From JBEGQX01 sp041180805 (GTDB lineage: Bacteria > Planctomycetota > Planctomycetia > Gemmatales > Gemmataceae), in the NCBI GenBank assembly GCA_041180805.1, contig JBEGQX010000093.1:1-7109 (forward strand): a DNA stretch of 7,109 bases. Reading direction: 5' to 3'. The notes beneath the pieces are model-generated. The model ran no database searches, was not told the DNA's origin, and saw only the letters and a list, made by a program, of their open reading frames with translations. A program made the translations under genes and the position numbers. Shown one piece after another: positions 1 through 6,276 of the stretch (position 1 is its first letter; each line of letters starts with the position of its first letter).

Positions 1-138
1 ACTTGTTGTTTAAGCTATTTCCAGCGTCAAAATAGTCTAGGGTCGAAGACTAATCCAGACGATTAGCCAATTCTTACCGCCCAAAAAGTTTTGATTCGAT
101 CTAGAATATACCAAGTTGAAGAAAGATTTGAGTGAAAA
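1..138. other. Non-coding leader upstream of the HIT gene
   Basis: No start codon with a usable ribosome-binding site and no long open frame is visible here. The plus frame entering from the left stays open for only 21 codons, to a TAG at 64-66, and could be the tail of an upstream gene, but 21 residues are too few to judge. No minus-strand ATG exists in the stretch. The only structure I see is a short dyad, CTAATC (50-55) and GATTAG (61-66), around a 5-base spacer. It could be an operator half-site pair or chance. I could not find a well-spaced -35/-10 pair before the HIT gene, although AT-rich TAGAATATA lies at 102-110. Confidence 0.4.
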
Positions 139-651
139 ATGGACAATTTGTGGGCTCCCTGGAGGCATTCTTACATAGCCACCAATAAACCTGACACAAA
201 CACCCCATCTTGTTTTTTTTGTGAGGGATTAAAGGAAAATTCTGACAAAAGCAATTTGCTCCTCACGCGATTGAACCATAACTGTATTTACCTGAACAAA
301 TTTCCATATAACAATGGTCATCTTTTAATTGCCCCTCTTGAGCACAAAGGCGACCTGGCTCAACTCAATCAAAACCAAATGCTTTCCTCCACCCTGGCGA
401 TTAGGCATCTTTTAGAAATACTCAAAAGCATCATGAACCCTGATGGTTTTAATATCGGAATGAACCACGGGGCTGCCGCAGGCGCAGGCGTGCCTTCCCA
501 TCTTCACTGGCATATTGTTCCACGGTGGCAGGGTGACACAAATTTTATGCCCGTTATCCACAATACAAAAGTAATTGTTCAATCCCTGGAAAGCCTTTAT
601 GATTTGCTTTCAAAAGCCATAGTGGAAAAGCCTTTTCCCAAGGAATGCTAA
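139..651 (+). CDS. HIT-family protein (Ap4A hydrolase/phosphorylase-like)
   Basis: A 170-residue cytoplasmic protein of the histidine triad family. These enzymes cleave or transfer nucleotides from substrates such as Ap4A, ADP-sulfate or nucleotidyl amidates through a covalent nucleotidyl-histidine intermediate. The triad is seen as HLHWHIV, with H121, H123 and H125 and the middle histidine the expected nucleophile. Upstream lie the substrate-pocket stretch LNKFPYNNGHLLIAP (52-66) and a G-rich loop NHGAAAGAGVPSH (109-121). The N-terminal LWAPWR (4-9) and the CxxC pair C25/C28 are typical of the branch related to Ap4A phosphorylase. The cysteines, with nearby histidines such as H69, probably bind zinc. 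After the triad comes PRWQGDTNFMPV, also characteristic of this branch. The ATG at 139 is preceded by TTGAG at 128-132, an acceptable weak Shine-Dalgarno. The 3' end overlaps the dGTPase gene by 7 bases, suggesting translational coupling. The family call is secure; the exact substrate is not visible. Confidence 0.93.
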   Translation: MDNLWAPWRHSYIATNKPDTNTPSCFFCEGLKENSDKSNLLLTRLNHNCIYLNKFPYNNGHLLIAPLEHKGDLAQLNQNQMLSSTLAIRHLLEILKSIMNPDGFNIGMNHGAAAGAGVPSHLHWHIVPRWQGDTNFMPVIHNTKVIVQSLESLYDLLSKAIVEKPFPKEC

Positions 652-1802
652 AGTCACATACGGAATCTAATTTCATGAATTCGGAAACAACATCCCCTTA
701 CGCAATGAGAACATTGGATAGCCAGGGGCGCGAGTTTCCCGAAAATGAGCATCCCTTTCGAAATATCTATCAACGGGACAGAGACAGGATCATTCACAGT
801 ACTGCATTTCGAAGACTGGCCCATAAAACTCAAGTTCTGGTAACCCAAACAAATGACCATCACCGCACCCGCCTTACCCATACTCTTGAAGTTGCACAAA
901 TAAGTAGAACAGTTGCCAGACAATTGGGCCTTAACGAAGACCTTACCGAAGCAATTGCGCTATCTCATGACCTTGGCCATCCGCCTTTTGGTCACGCAGG
1001 AGAATATGTATTGAGGGACTGCATGGCAGATCATGGGGGTTTTGAGCACAATCGCCATGCTCTGCGGATTGTTGAATATCTTGAGTATCCCTACGCAGAC
1101 CACCCGGGACTGAACCTCACCTGGGAAGTAAGGGAAGCCATGGCCTTACACTCCAAAACTCCTGAAAGCCCAGAGGTCAAAAAGTATCTCCGTCACAAAC
1201 TTCCATTCTTTGAGGCACAAGTTGCAGACACCTGCGACAGCCTGGCTTATAACGCGCATGATATCGATGATGCAATTAGTCTGGGTATCATCACGCTGGA
1301 CGATCTTTCCGAATCCAAAGTCTGGTGTGTTTCTTTGGAAAAAGCCAGAAAAACACTTTCGATCAAAGCAACCCAAGCCCAAATTCAGCTATGTGCGGTA
1401 AGATTTCTCATCGATATTCACGTACACGACTTGATTTCCAACAGCAAATCAAACATTGCCAAAATAAATTCCACAAGTCTTGACGCAATTAGAAATTCAG
1501 CGAGTCACCCGGTTTGCCATAGCAATGAAGTGGAAGGTATGAAAAGGGAATTGGGTAAAGTTCTCAAAGAAAAAATTTACAATAATTGGCGTGTTCAACG
1601 AATGGCTAATAAAGGTGCCCGGTTTGTGAACAGTTTATTTGCTGAATTTATAAGCAACCCGTCTGAGTTGCCTGCCAGATACAAAAACCGCATTCCATTG
1701 GAGGGCCTCCACAGAACGGCGTGCGATTATATTGCAGGTATGACGGATAGATTTGCACAGGAAGAATACAAAAAAATCTTCAACCCTTACTTCGAGGTTT
1801 AA
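645..1802 (+). CDS. dgt: dGTP triphosphohydrolase-like HD-domain protein (type 2)
   Basis: A 385-residue member of the dGTPase family, which hydrolyses dGTP (or other dNTPs) to the deoxynucleoside and triphosphate and so trims the dNTP pool. The HD metal site is complete: H79 in RTRLTHTLEV, H108-D109 in LSHDLGHPPFGHAGE, and the last aspartate D206 in YNAHDIDDA. The family signatures FRRLAHKTQV (55-64) and FEHNRHALRIVE (133-144) are also present. The length and a C-terminal helical half match the short type-2 group (about 380-400 residues) rather than the ~500-residue E. coli Dgt. The start is uncertain. ATG 645 overlaps the HIT stop as ATGCTAA, but its AAGGA touches the ATG with no spacer. 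ATG 675 (residue 11) leaves a 23-base gap with a weak GGA. ATG 705 (residue 21) has no ribosome site. All three leave the conserved core intact. Substrate preference within dNTPs cannot be read from sequence, hence moderate certainty on the symbol. Confidence 0.93.
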   Translation: MLKSHTESNFMNSETTSPYAMRTLDSQGREFPENEHPFRNIYQRDRDRIIHSTAFRRLAHKTQVLVTQTNDHHRTRLTHTLEVAQISRTVARQLGLNEDLTEAIALSHDLGHPPFGHAGEYVLRDCMADHGGFEHNRHALRIVEYLEYPYADHPGLNLTWEVREAMALHSKTPESPEVKKYLRHKLPFFEAQVADTCDSLAYNAHDIDDAISLGIITLDDLSESKVWCVSLEKARKTLSIKATQAQIQLCAVRFLIDIHVHDLISNSKSNIAKINSTSLDAIRNSASHPVCHSNEVEGMKRELGKVLKEKIYNNWRVQRMANKGARFVNSLFAEFISNPSELPARYKNRIPLEGLHRTACDYIAGMTDRFAQEEYKKIFNPYFEV

Positions 1803-1821
1803 TGCCAGCGTTCTTTTGGCG

Positions 1822-1849
1822 TTGCAGCCTTGAAATTAATTGCCATAAT
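1822..1849 (+). promoter_or_regulatory. Possible promoter before the PIN/TRAM gene
   Basis: TTGCAG (1822-1827) and CATAAT (1844-1849) are separated by 16 bases, a fair match to a sigma-70 type promoter. They sit in the 107-base gap between dGTPase and PIN/TRAM, the longest gap in the plus-strand series. An internal promoter is plausible there. The surrounding DNA is AT-rich, so chance matches are easy. No GC-rich terminator follows the dGTPase stop; only a 4-base GCCA/TGGC stem at 1804-1820 is present. Confidence 0.3.
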
Positions 1850-1909
1850 TCTAATTGATTTAATAAGTTAGATATTAGTTCAATCCGCCACCCGCCCTTG
1901 AGTGTATCC

Positions 1910-3046
1910 ATGAACTTTGAAGATAATTCAAACAAAGACTGGCTAAAAACCGCTTGGACTAGCGGACTTATTCCGCTTTGGCTTCTGCGGGGGTTCTTTG
2001 GCGCGGGGCTCATCGCAATCTCCATGATTGCTTATCAGCACTTCGGGAATGAAGAGTTTGGCGGTTCGCCAAAACGAGGCTACATAGCTTTCACAGCCAT
2101 AATAGGTTCTGGGCTGGCGGTAGTTCTGCTCGACACATTAATTCGCGAAAAGCAAATCACCACTATTTCAGCCGTTTATTTCGGATTGCTACTTGGACTT
2201 TTTCTTGGAAGTATTTTTTCCACTATCCTTGATCCGTTTCTTTTTGATTGGGATAATCTTCAAAAAAGCGCAGAACAGGCAGGTAGAATCCTTGTCCAAA
2301 GGAATTTACTAAGGGCGTTTGTGACTGGAATTTGCATTTACATATGCATTTCCACCCTTCTTCAAACTAAAAATGAGTTTCGTTTTATTATTCCCTACAT
2401 TGAATTTTCAAAACAAGTCAAGGGATCCAAGCCTTTTCTCTTGGATACTTCCGCAATCATCGATGGAAGAATTGCAGACCTTTGCGAAACAAAAATATTG
2501 GACAGCAGAATGCTGGTACCCAGATTTGTTTTAAAAGAATTACACGCACTTTCAGACAGTTCGGACAAACTTAAAAGAAATCGTGGTCGCCGAGGGCTAG
2601 ATATTCTCAAAAAGTTGCAAACCAATTCCAAAATTGACCTTCAAGTTCATGAAAACCAAGCTAATGACTTCAAGGGAATCCATCAGGTTGATGAAAAACT
2701 TGTTCTTTTAGCTCAATCGATTAATGCAAAAGTAGTTACTAATGACTTTAATTTGAACAAGATTGCCCAACTTCAAGGTGTTGAAGTTGTCAATTTAAAC
2801 GAGGTTGCCAATTCCCTACGGCCTGTTGTACTGCCCGGAGAGTGCTTTAGTATCAAGATTAGCAAGCAGGGAGATCAATTTGGACAAGGGGTTGGCTACC
2901 TGGAAGATGGAACCATGGTGGTAGTTGACCAAGGAAGACAATTTATAGGGCAAGAATCTAATGTGCAGGTTACCAGTGTTTTGCAAACGCCTGCAGGAAG
3001 AATGATTTTCGCAAAAATAGACAACCAGGCAACACAAGGGGTCTAG
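1910..3046 (+). CDS. Membrane PIN/TRAM-domain protein (YacL-type putative RNase)
   Basis: A YacL-like integral membrane protein. It has four hydrophobic helices, then a cytoplasmic PIN nuclease fold, then a C-terminal TRAM RNA-binding domain. From the preferred ATG 1910 it has 378 residues: helices near 17-43, 58-77, 85-108 and 133-153, PIN about 175-305 and TRAM about 312-371. The four PIN acids are visible: D179 in LLDTSAIIDGR, E210 in FVLKELH, D261 in VDEKLV and D279 in VTNDFNLNKIA. The TRAM domain carries GECFSIKISK and GVGYLEDGTMVVV. This metal site makes single-strand RNA cleavage likely, but the substrate is unknown. The frame can be extended to a TTG at 1898. I prefer ATG 1910 because GAG at 1900-1902 lies 7 bases before it and nothing resembles a ribosome site before the TTG. 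In Bacillus the homologue yacL adjoins ispD; here ispD lies about 2.5 kb away on the other strand. Family assignment is secure, function inferred. Confidence 0.92.
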   Translation: MNFEDNSNKDWLKTAWTSGLIPLWLLRGFFGAGLIAISMIAYQHFGNEEFGGSPKRGYIAFTAIIGSGLAVVLLDTLIREKQITTISAVYFGLLLGLFLGSIFSTILDPFLFDWDNLQKSAEQAGRILVQRNLLRAFVTGICIYICISTLLQTKNEFRFIIPYIEFSKQVKGSKPFLLDTSAIIDGRIADLCETKILDSRMLVPRFVLKELHALSDSSDKLKRNRGRRGLDILKKLQTNSKIDLQVHENQANDFKGIHQVDEKLVLLAQSINAKVVTNDFNLNKIAQLQGVEVVNLNEVANSLRPVVLPGECFSIKISKQGDQFGQGVGYLEDGTMVVVDQGRQFIGQESNVQVTSVLQTPAGRMIFAKIDNQATQGV

Positions 3047-3099
3047 GCAAACCATCCAAGCCATCGGTTAAGGCTGTCTAGACTTTTCAGAAAAGGTTG

Positions 3100-3133
3100 G
3101 GTAATTACCGTTCAAGAAATTGAGGTAATTGCC
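3100..3133 (+). promoter_or_regulatory. Predicted RNA hairpin over the TPR gene's ribosome site
   Basis: GGTAATTACC (3100-3109), itself a perfect palindrome, is followed 14 bases later by the near copy GGTAATTGCC (3124-3133). As RNA the two pair along all ten positions with a single G-U wobble, giving a 10-bp stem and a 14-base loop. The stem ends directly against the ATG at 3134. It takes in the last two bases of the GAGG ribosome site (3122-3125) and all of the spacer. This would restrict 30S access unless the hairpin is opened by temperature, a protein or a ligand. Alternatively the two copies are DNA operator sites 24 bases apart. Both readings are inference; the repeats themselves are seen directly. 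Confidence 0.45.
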
Positions 3134-3913
3134 ATGAATTCTAAGATTGTGTTGGCTTTGGCAACGATAGCACTCTCAAGCCAAATAGTCTCGTCGCAGC
3201 CACCGAATCCGGCGCCACCCCCGGGAAATGGCTCCGCACCCGTAAATCCCACATCCATAAAAGGCTCCAGACCAAGCAGCGCACTTGGAGCCAGAGACAC
3301 GGACTATGTGGAAAAAGTAATAAACACCCGCAAGGAATACCAAAGTGCTTTAGAGGCATTACGCGCACACTACATTCAGGTTGGCGACATTGAAAAAGCA
3401 AAATGGGCTGAAGAGGAATTGTTGAATTACCACCGGATTCCCAAGCAGGCTTACTTGCTGGAACTTGATGTACCACCTCCAACATTACAAGCAAATGACA
3501 ACATACCTGAAGCAAACGAAATGTATCGTCGGGCTATGTTGTACAAAGATAAAGGCTGGGGGCAGGAATATGTGGACAACCAGAAGCGAGCCGAAATTCT
3601 TCTCCAGCAAATCTTAAGCACCTATCCTAATAGTGACAAAATTAGTGATGCCGCATATCAATTGGGCGACATCTATGAATCCCGACCATATAAACAGTAC
3701 GCAAGGTCGGCCATCTACTTCGAAAGATCATTTCAATGGAATTCAAGAACCCAATTGGACTCCCGCCTTCGCGCTGCAAGGATCTACGACAAATATCTTA
3801 ACGAACGTAACCATGCCATTGAACTGTATCGAGAAGTAACCACCAGGGAACTTGACCCCAAACGGGTTGCGGAAGCTCAAAAGCGAATTACAGAAATGAC
3901 CGCCCAGCGTTAA
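3134..3913 (+). CDS. Exported tetratricopeptide-like protein, unknown role
   Basis: A 259-residue protein with an N-terminal signal sequence: basic K4, hydrophobic IVLALATIAL, and likely cleavage after SSQIVSS near residue 21. A low-complexity proline/glycine/serine spacer (about 22-55, PPNPAPPPGNG) follows, then an all-helical region. The first helical pair (58-100) is rich in alanine and charged residues and contains YIQVGDIEKAKWAEEEL. A clear TPR_6-like repeat spans about 151-183, with AEILLQQILSTYPNSD followed by AAYQLGDIYE, and two further TPR-like units run to about 253. It probably acts outside the cytoplasmic membrane as a protein-interaction scaffold, like the YbgF/BamD-type TPR proteins, but no enzyme motif is visible and the partner is unknown. 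No lipobox cysteine is present. The start is supported by GAGG at 3122-3125, 8 bases before ATG, and by the signal peptide that begins there. The gene follows PIN/TRAM by 87 bases, so co-transcription is possible. Confidence 0.8.
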   Translation: MNSKIVLALATIALSSQIVSSQPPNPAPPPGNGSAPVNPTSIKGSRPSSALGARDTDYVEKVINTRKEYQSALEALRAHYIQVGDIEKAKWAEEELLNYHRIPKQAYLLELDVPPPTLQANDNIPEANEMYRRAMLYKDKGWGQEYVDNQKRAEILLQQILSTYPNSDKISDAAYQLGDIYESRPYKQYARSAIYFERSFQWNSRTQLDSRLRAARIYDKYLNERNHAIELYREVTTRELDPKRVAEAQKRITEMTAQR

Positions 3914-3933
3914 GATTATTGCCAGTACGTTGT

Positions 3934-3950
3934 TTAAAAATCATTTTTAA
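3934..3950. repeat. AT-rich perfect dyad before the cation transporter
   Basis: TTAAAAAT and ATTTTTAA form 8-base perfect arms around a single central C. A one-base centre is too tight for an RNA hairpin at full length, so a dimeric DNA-binding protein site is the more natural reading. It lies 30 bases before the transporter start and 21 bases after the TPR stop, where a metal-responsive repressor might bind. It does not match the classical Fur box. AT-rich palindromes also arise by chance, so the functional claim is weak. Confidence 0.35.
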
Positions 3951-3980
3951 GTAGAAAATCCATAGCCAAGGGGTCTGTGG

Positions 3981-4883
3981 ATGTCTTTATTCTCACCGCG
4001 AAATGTGCTCTACCTTTCCATCCTGGCGGGTATCAGCACGATTGTATTAAAAACTTCAGCCTATCTTTTCACAGGATCGGTAAGTCTGCTTTCGGATGCG
4101 GCAGAATCCATCATTAACCTCATCGCAGCCAGTATCGCTTTTGTGGCTATCCGCCTTAGCGCCAAACCTGCTGACAATACGCACACATATGGCCATGAAA
4201 AGATTGAATTCTTTTCATCGGGGTTTGAAGGTGCGCTAATCCTGTCCGCATCATTCACCATCGCCGGAATAGGAATTGAAAGATTCATTTACCCCCACGA
4301 ACTTCAATCCCTGGACATGGGGATGGTTTTGTCACTTGCCGGAGCATTGGTGAATGGCGTAGTCGCATTGATCCTTCTCAAAGTCGGAAAAGAACACAAC
4401 TCCATAGTCCTGGAAGCGGATGGAAAGCACCTTCTTACTGATGTTTGGACTACCGTGGGCGTTTTGTTTGGGCTTATGTTGGCCAGATTGACTGGCTTTT
4501 ACTGGCTGGACCCCATACTTGCCATTCTTGTTGCATTACTAATTCTCTACACTGGAAGCAAGCTGGTTTGGAAATCATTCAAAGGCCTTATGGACCACGC
4601 TTTACCGCCAGAAGAACTTTCCCAAATAAGGAGTATTATTCAGGAAAACATCAGCCCTGAAATGAAATATCACGCCCTAAGATCAAGGCAGGCCGGGGGA
4701 AAAATATTCATAGATTTCCACCTTCTTCTACCGGGAAATATGAGCATCTTAGAAGCCCATAGCATCATGGAAAAGCTTGAAGATTCCATCAAAAGCAAAA
4801 TAAGGGACATTCAAATCCAGATTCACGCTGAACCAATTGAAGATCCAAGATCCTATGGTGATCATCATTTGGAAATGAATTAG
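3981..4883 (+). CDS. Cation diffusion facilitator family metal transporter
   Basis: A 300-residue CDF transporter of the inner membrane, expected to export a divalent cation (Zn, Fe, Mn or Co) in exchange for protons. Six hydrophobic helices can be placed at about 10-31, 36-58, 82-103, 115-134, 152-170 and 174-193. A cytoplasmic dimerisation/metal domain follows (about 205-290), with DH205-206, YHALRSRQAGGK (230-241), H247, H260 and H282. The metal-site loop HTYGHEKIE (68-76) and the helix-5 pair H150/D154 in HLLTDVW are conserved. In helix 2, where E. coli YiiP has D45 and D49, the aligned residues are E42 and N46 in SDAAESIIN, with an extra D39 one turn above. Known CDF clades share this pattern, but it blurs metal prediction. 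AAGGGG at 3968-3973 sits 7 bases before the ATG, a strong ribosome site. The stop lies 4 bases from the end of the converging upp gene. Confidence 0.92.
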   Translation: MSLFSPRNVLYLSILAGISTIVLKTSAYLFTGSVSLLSDAAESIINLIAASIAFVAIRLSAKPADNTHTYGHEKIEFFSSGFEGALILSASFTIAGIGIERFIYPHELQSLDMGMVLSLAGALVNGVVALILLKVGKEHNSIVLEADGKHLLTDVWTTVGVLFGLMLARLTGFYWLDPILAILVALLILYTGSKLVWKSFKGLMDHALPPEELSQIRSIIQENISPEMKYHALRSRQAGGKIFIDFHLLLPGNMSILEAHSIMEKLEDSIKSKIRDIQIQIHAEPIEDPRSYGDHHLEMN

Positions 4884-4887
4884 CTTT

Positions 4888-5511
4888 TCATGTGAAAAAA
4901 TACCTGTCGCCGGCATCCCCAAGGCCCGGCACTATATATCCATTAGAATTCAATGTCTGATCCAAGGCTCCCAGGTAAACCTTTACTTCCGGAAATTCCC
5001 TTGCAAGGTTTTCAACTCCGACGCGAGAGCCTATTAAACCTAGAAATGTTACTTTCCGGGCATTTTTAGCTTTTAGTCTTCGGATGGTTTCCATGGCAGA
5101 ACCAGCGGTTGCAAGCATAGGATCCAGCACCAGACAATGTTGTTCAGAAATTGAATCAGGAAGCTTGTCGTAGTAAAAGTAAGGTTGGAGCGAATCATGA
5201 TCACGGGCAGCCCCAAGGTGCAAAATCGTGGCATCTGGAACCCACTCAAGAATTGGATCAACCATCCCCAATCCGGCCCTTAGTATAGGAATTAATGCTA
5301 TGGGATTCTTCCAACGCCACCAATCAAAGTTCCCGCAAGGCGATTCCCGTACTTCACATATTAATTCAAATTCCGCGGACGCAGCCTGAAAAACCGACTG
5401 TGTTATCAATTCCGCAGCTTGCCGGAAAAGAGCAGGGGGGGTGTTTTTATCTCGCAGCACTCCCAACCAATGACCGACAGCTTTAGATTCCACCACATGA
5501 ACGGTTGACAT
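4888..5511 (-). CDS. upp: Uracil phosphoribosyltransferase
   Basis: A 207-residue cytoplasmic UPRTase, the normal length for the family, converting uracil and PRPP to UMP and diphosphate in pyrimidine salvage. The PRPP-binding loop is seen as LVLDPMLATAGSA (127-139). The uracil-binding C-terminal signature GYIVPGLGDAGDR (191-203) is intact, as are PILRAGLGM (75-83) and YYDKLP (113-118). Some stretches differ from the common form. The segment after R103 reads RDHDSLQP rather than RDE.TL.P, and the turn usually close to APEG reads GSRVGVENL (161-169). The protein ends soon after DRYF with FT. None of these removes a known catalytic residue. The gene is last in a minus-strand operon with ispD, 9 bases downstream of its stop. 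I see no GC-rich terminator after it; the neighbouring transporter gene ends 4 bases away on the other strand. Confidence 0.93.
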   Translation of the reverse strand: MSTVHVVESKAVGHWLGVLRDKNTPPALFRQAAELITQSVFQAASAEFELICEVRESPCGNFDWWRWKNPIALIPILRAGLGMVDPILEWVPDATILHLGAARDHDSLQPYFYYDKLPDSISEQHCLVLDPMLATAGSAMETIRRLKAKNARKVTFLGLIGSRVGVENLAREFPEVKVYLGALDQTLNSNGYIVPGLGDAGDRYFFT

Positions 5512-5518
5512 GATAAAA

Positions 5519-5522
5519 CCTC
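5519..5522 (-). promoter_or_regulatory. upp ribosome site overlapping the ispD stop
   Basis: On the minus strand GAGG (5522-5519) lies 7 bases before the upp ATG, and its first two bases are also the last two of the ispD TGA. Ribosomes finishing ispD therefore stop on the upp ribosome site. This arrangement usually couples translation of the two genes and supports a shared message. Confidence 0.7.
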
Positions 5523-6258
5523 ATCGAAACAGTTCATCCGCAAAAGGATGTGCGGAATGATTTGCCTTGGGCTTGGGCCTGGATTTCAGAATTGCATCTG
5601 CAAGCAGCAAATCTTCCTTTGTGGTAATTTTGATATTACTGCCAACCCCCAACACAACCGAAACTTTTACACCTGAAGCCTCCACAACCTGGCTGTCATC
5701 GGTGGTTCCGTTTGGAATGTTTTGGTATGCTTTAAGAAGAATATCCCTTGAAAACACCTGTGGTGTTTGTGCCAACCAAAGTCTTTCCCTGGGCAACGAT
5801 TGCTCTATGGCAATCGGTTCACTACTACCGCACCTTTTCAGAGAATCACTTAAAGGGCAAGCTAGAATTGCCGCCCCGGTTTTTGCCCCTGTGGAAAAAA
5901 CCTGGTCAATCAGTTCTGGGGTTACACATGGTCTTACAGAATCATGTATGGCAACATGATCAACATCGGGGTGTAATTTTTTCAAGGCATTTGCAACTGA
6001 AGCAAACCTTTCCGGCCCGCCATGAACAATGCTGATGTTCAAAAATGCCATGTTGGCCTGGTAACGCCTACGAACCATTTCCTCGTCCGAAGGATCAATA
6101 ACCAGTAAAATTTGGACCACATCATCCCGATTTACGAACAGTTCCGCGGTTCGCAACCAAACAGCCCTTCCATCCAAGTTTGTGAATGGTTTCTTTTCTT
6201 TGTCCTTAAATCTGGAAGACCTGCCCGCAGCAGGAAGAATAACTGCAAATTTTGGCAT
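5521..6258 (-). CDS. ispD: 2-C-methyl-D-erythritol 4-phosphate cytidylyltransferase
   Basis: A 245-residue IspD, which joins MEP and CTP to give 4-diphosphocytidyl-2-C-methylerythritol, the third step of the non-mevalonate isoprenoid pathway, in the cytoplasm. All family blocks are in order. They are the CTP loop LPAAGRSSRF (8-17) with K23 of KKPF, GGPERFASV (80-88), IHDSVRP (104-110, with D106 and R109), LAQTPQVF (162-169), TDDSQVVE (186-193) and GVGSNIKITTKEDLLLAD (204-221). K210 matches the lysine that contacts MEP in E. coli. A charged/proline tail of about 20 residues (from 226, RPKPKANHSAHPF) runs past the usual end. AAGGTGAGG (6262-6270) supplies a ribosome site before ATG 6258. The gene starts 18 bases after the stop of a small helical protein and runs into upp, so the three probably share one transcript. 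No ispF is fused or adjacent. Confidence 0.95.
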   Translation of the reverse strand: MPKFAVILPAAGRSSRFKDKEKKPFTNLDGRAVWLRTAELFVNRDDVVQILLVIDPSDEEMVRRRYQANMAFLNISIVHGGPERFASVANALKKLHPDVDHVAIHDSVRPCVTPELIDQVFSTGAKTGAAILACPLSDSLKRCGSSEPIAIEQSLPRERLWLAQTPQVFSRDILLKAYQNIPNGTTDDSQVVEASGVKVSVVLGVGSNIKITTKEDLLLADAILKSRPKPKANHSAHPFADELFR

Positions 6259-6276
6259 TTACCTCACCTTGAAAAA

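Noticed and set aside
654..923. 89-codon minus-strand frame opposite the start of the dGTPase gene
   Set aside because: It is antisense to conserved dGTPase sequence and has no ribosome site or family resemblance.
1803..1820. Terminator after the dGTPase gene
   Set aside because: Only a 4-bp GCCA/TGGC stem with a 9-base loop and no following T-run.
3083..3095. CTTTT-CAG-AAAAG hairpin and GTCTAGAC palindrome (3075-3082) after the PIN/TRAM gene
   Set aside because: Both are short; the hairpin has almost no G-C pairs and no T-tract, so neither can be called a terminator or operator.
3141..3515. 124-codon minus-strand open frame opposite the TPR gene
   Set aside because: It lies fully antisense to the signal peptide, proline-rich region and first helices of a well-supported gene, and its cysteine- and leucine-rich translation resembles no domain.
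4884..4900. Bidirectional terminator between the CDF and upp genes
   Set aside because: The stem is short and almost all A-T, with no T-tract in the proper place for the plus-strand transcript.
5567..6035. Two plus-strand open frames of 130 and 95 codons inside ispD
   Set aside because: They are antisense to clear IspD motifs, overlap each other in different frames and show no recognisable domain.
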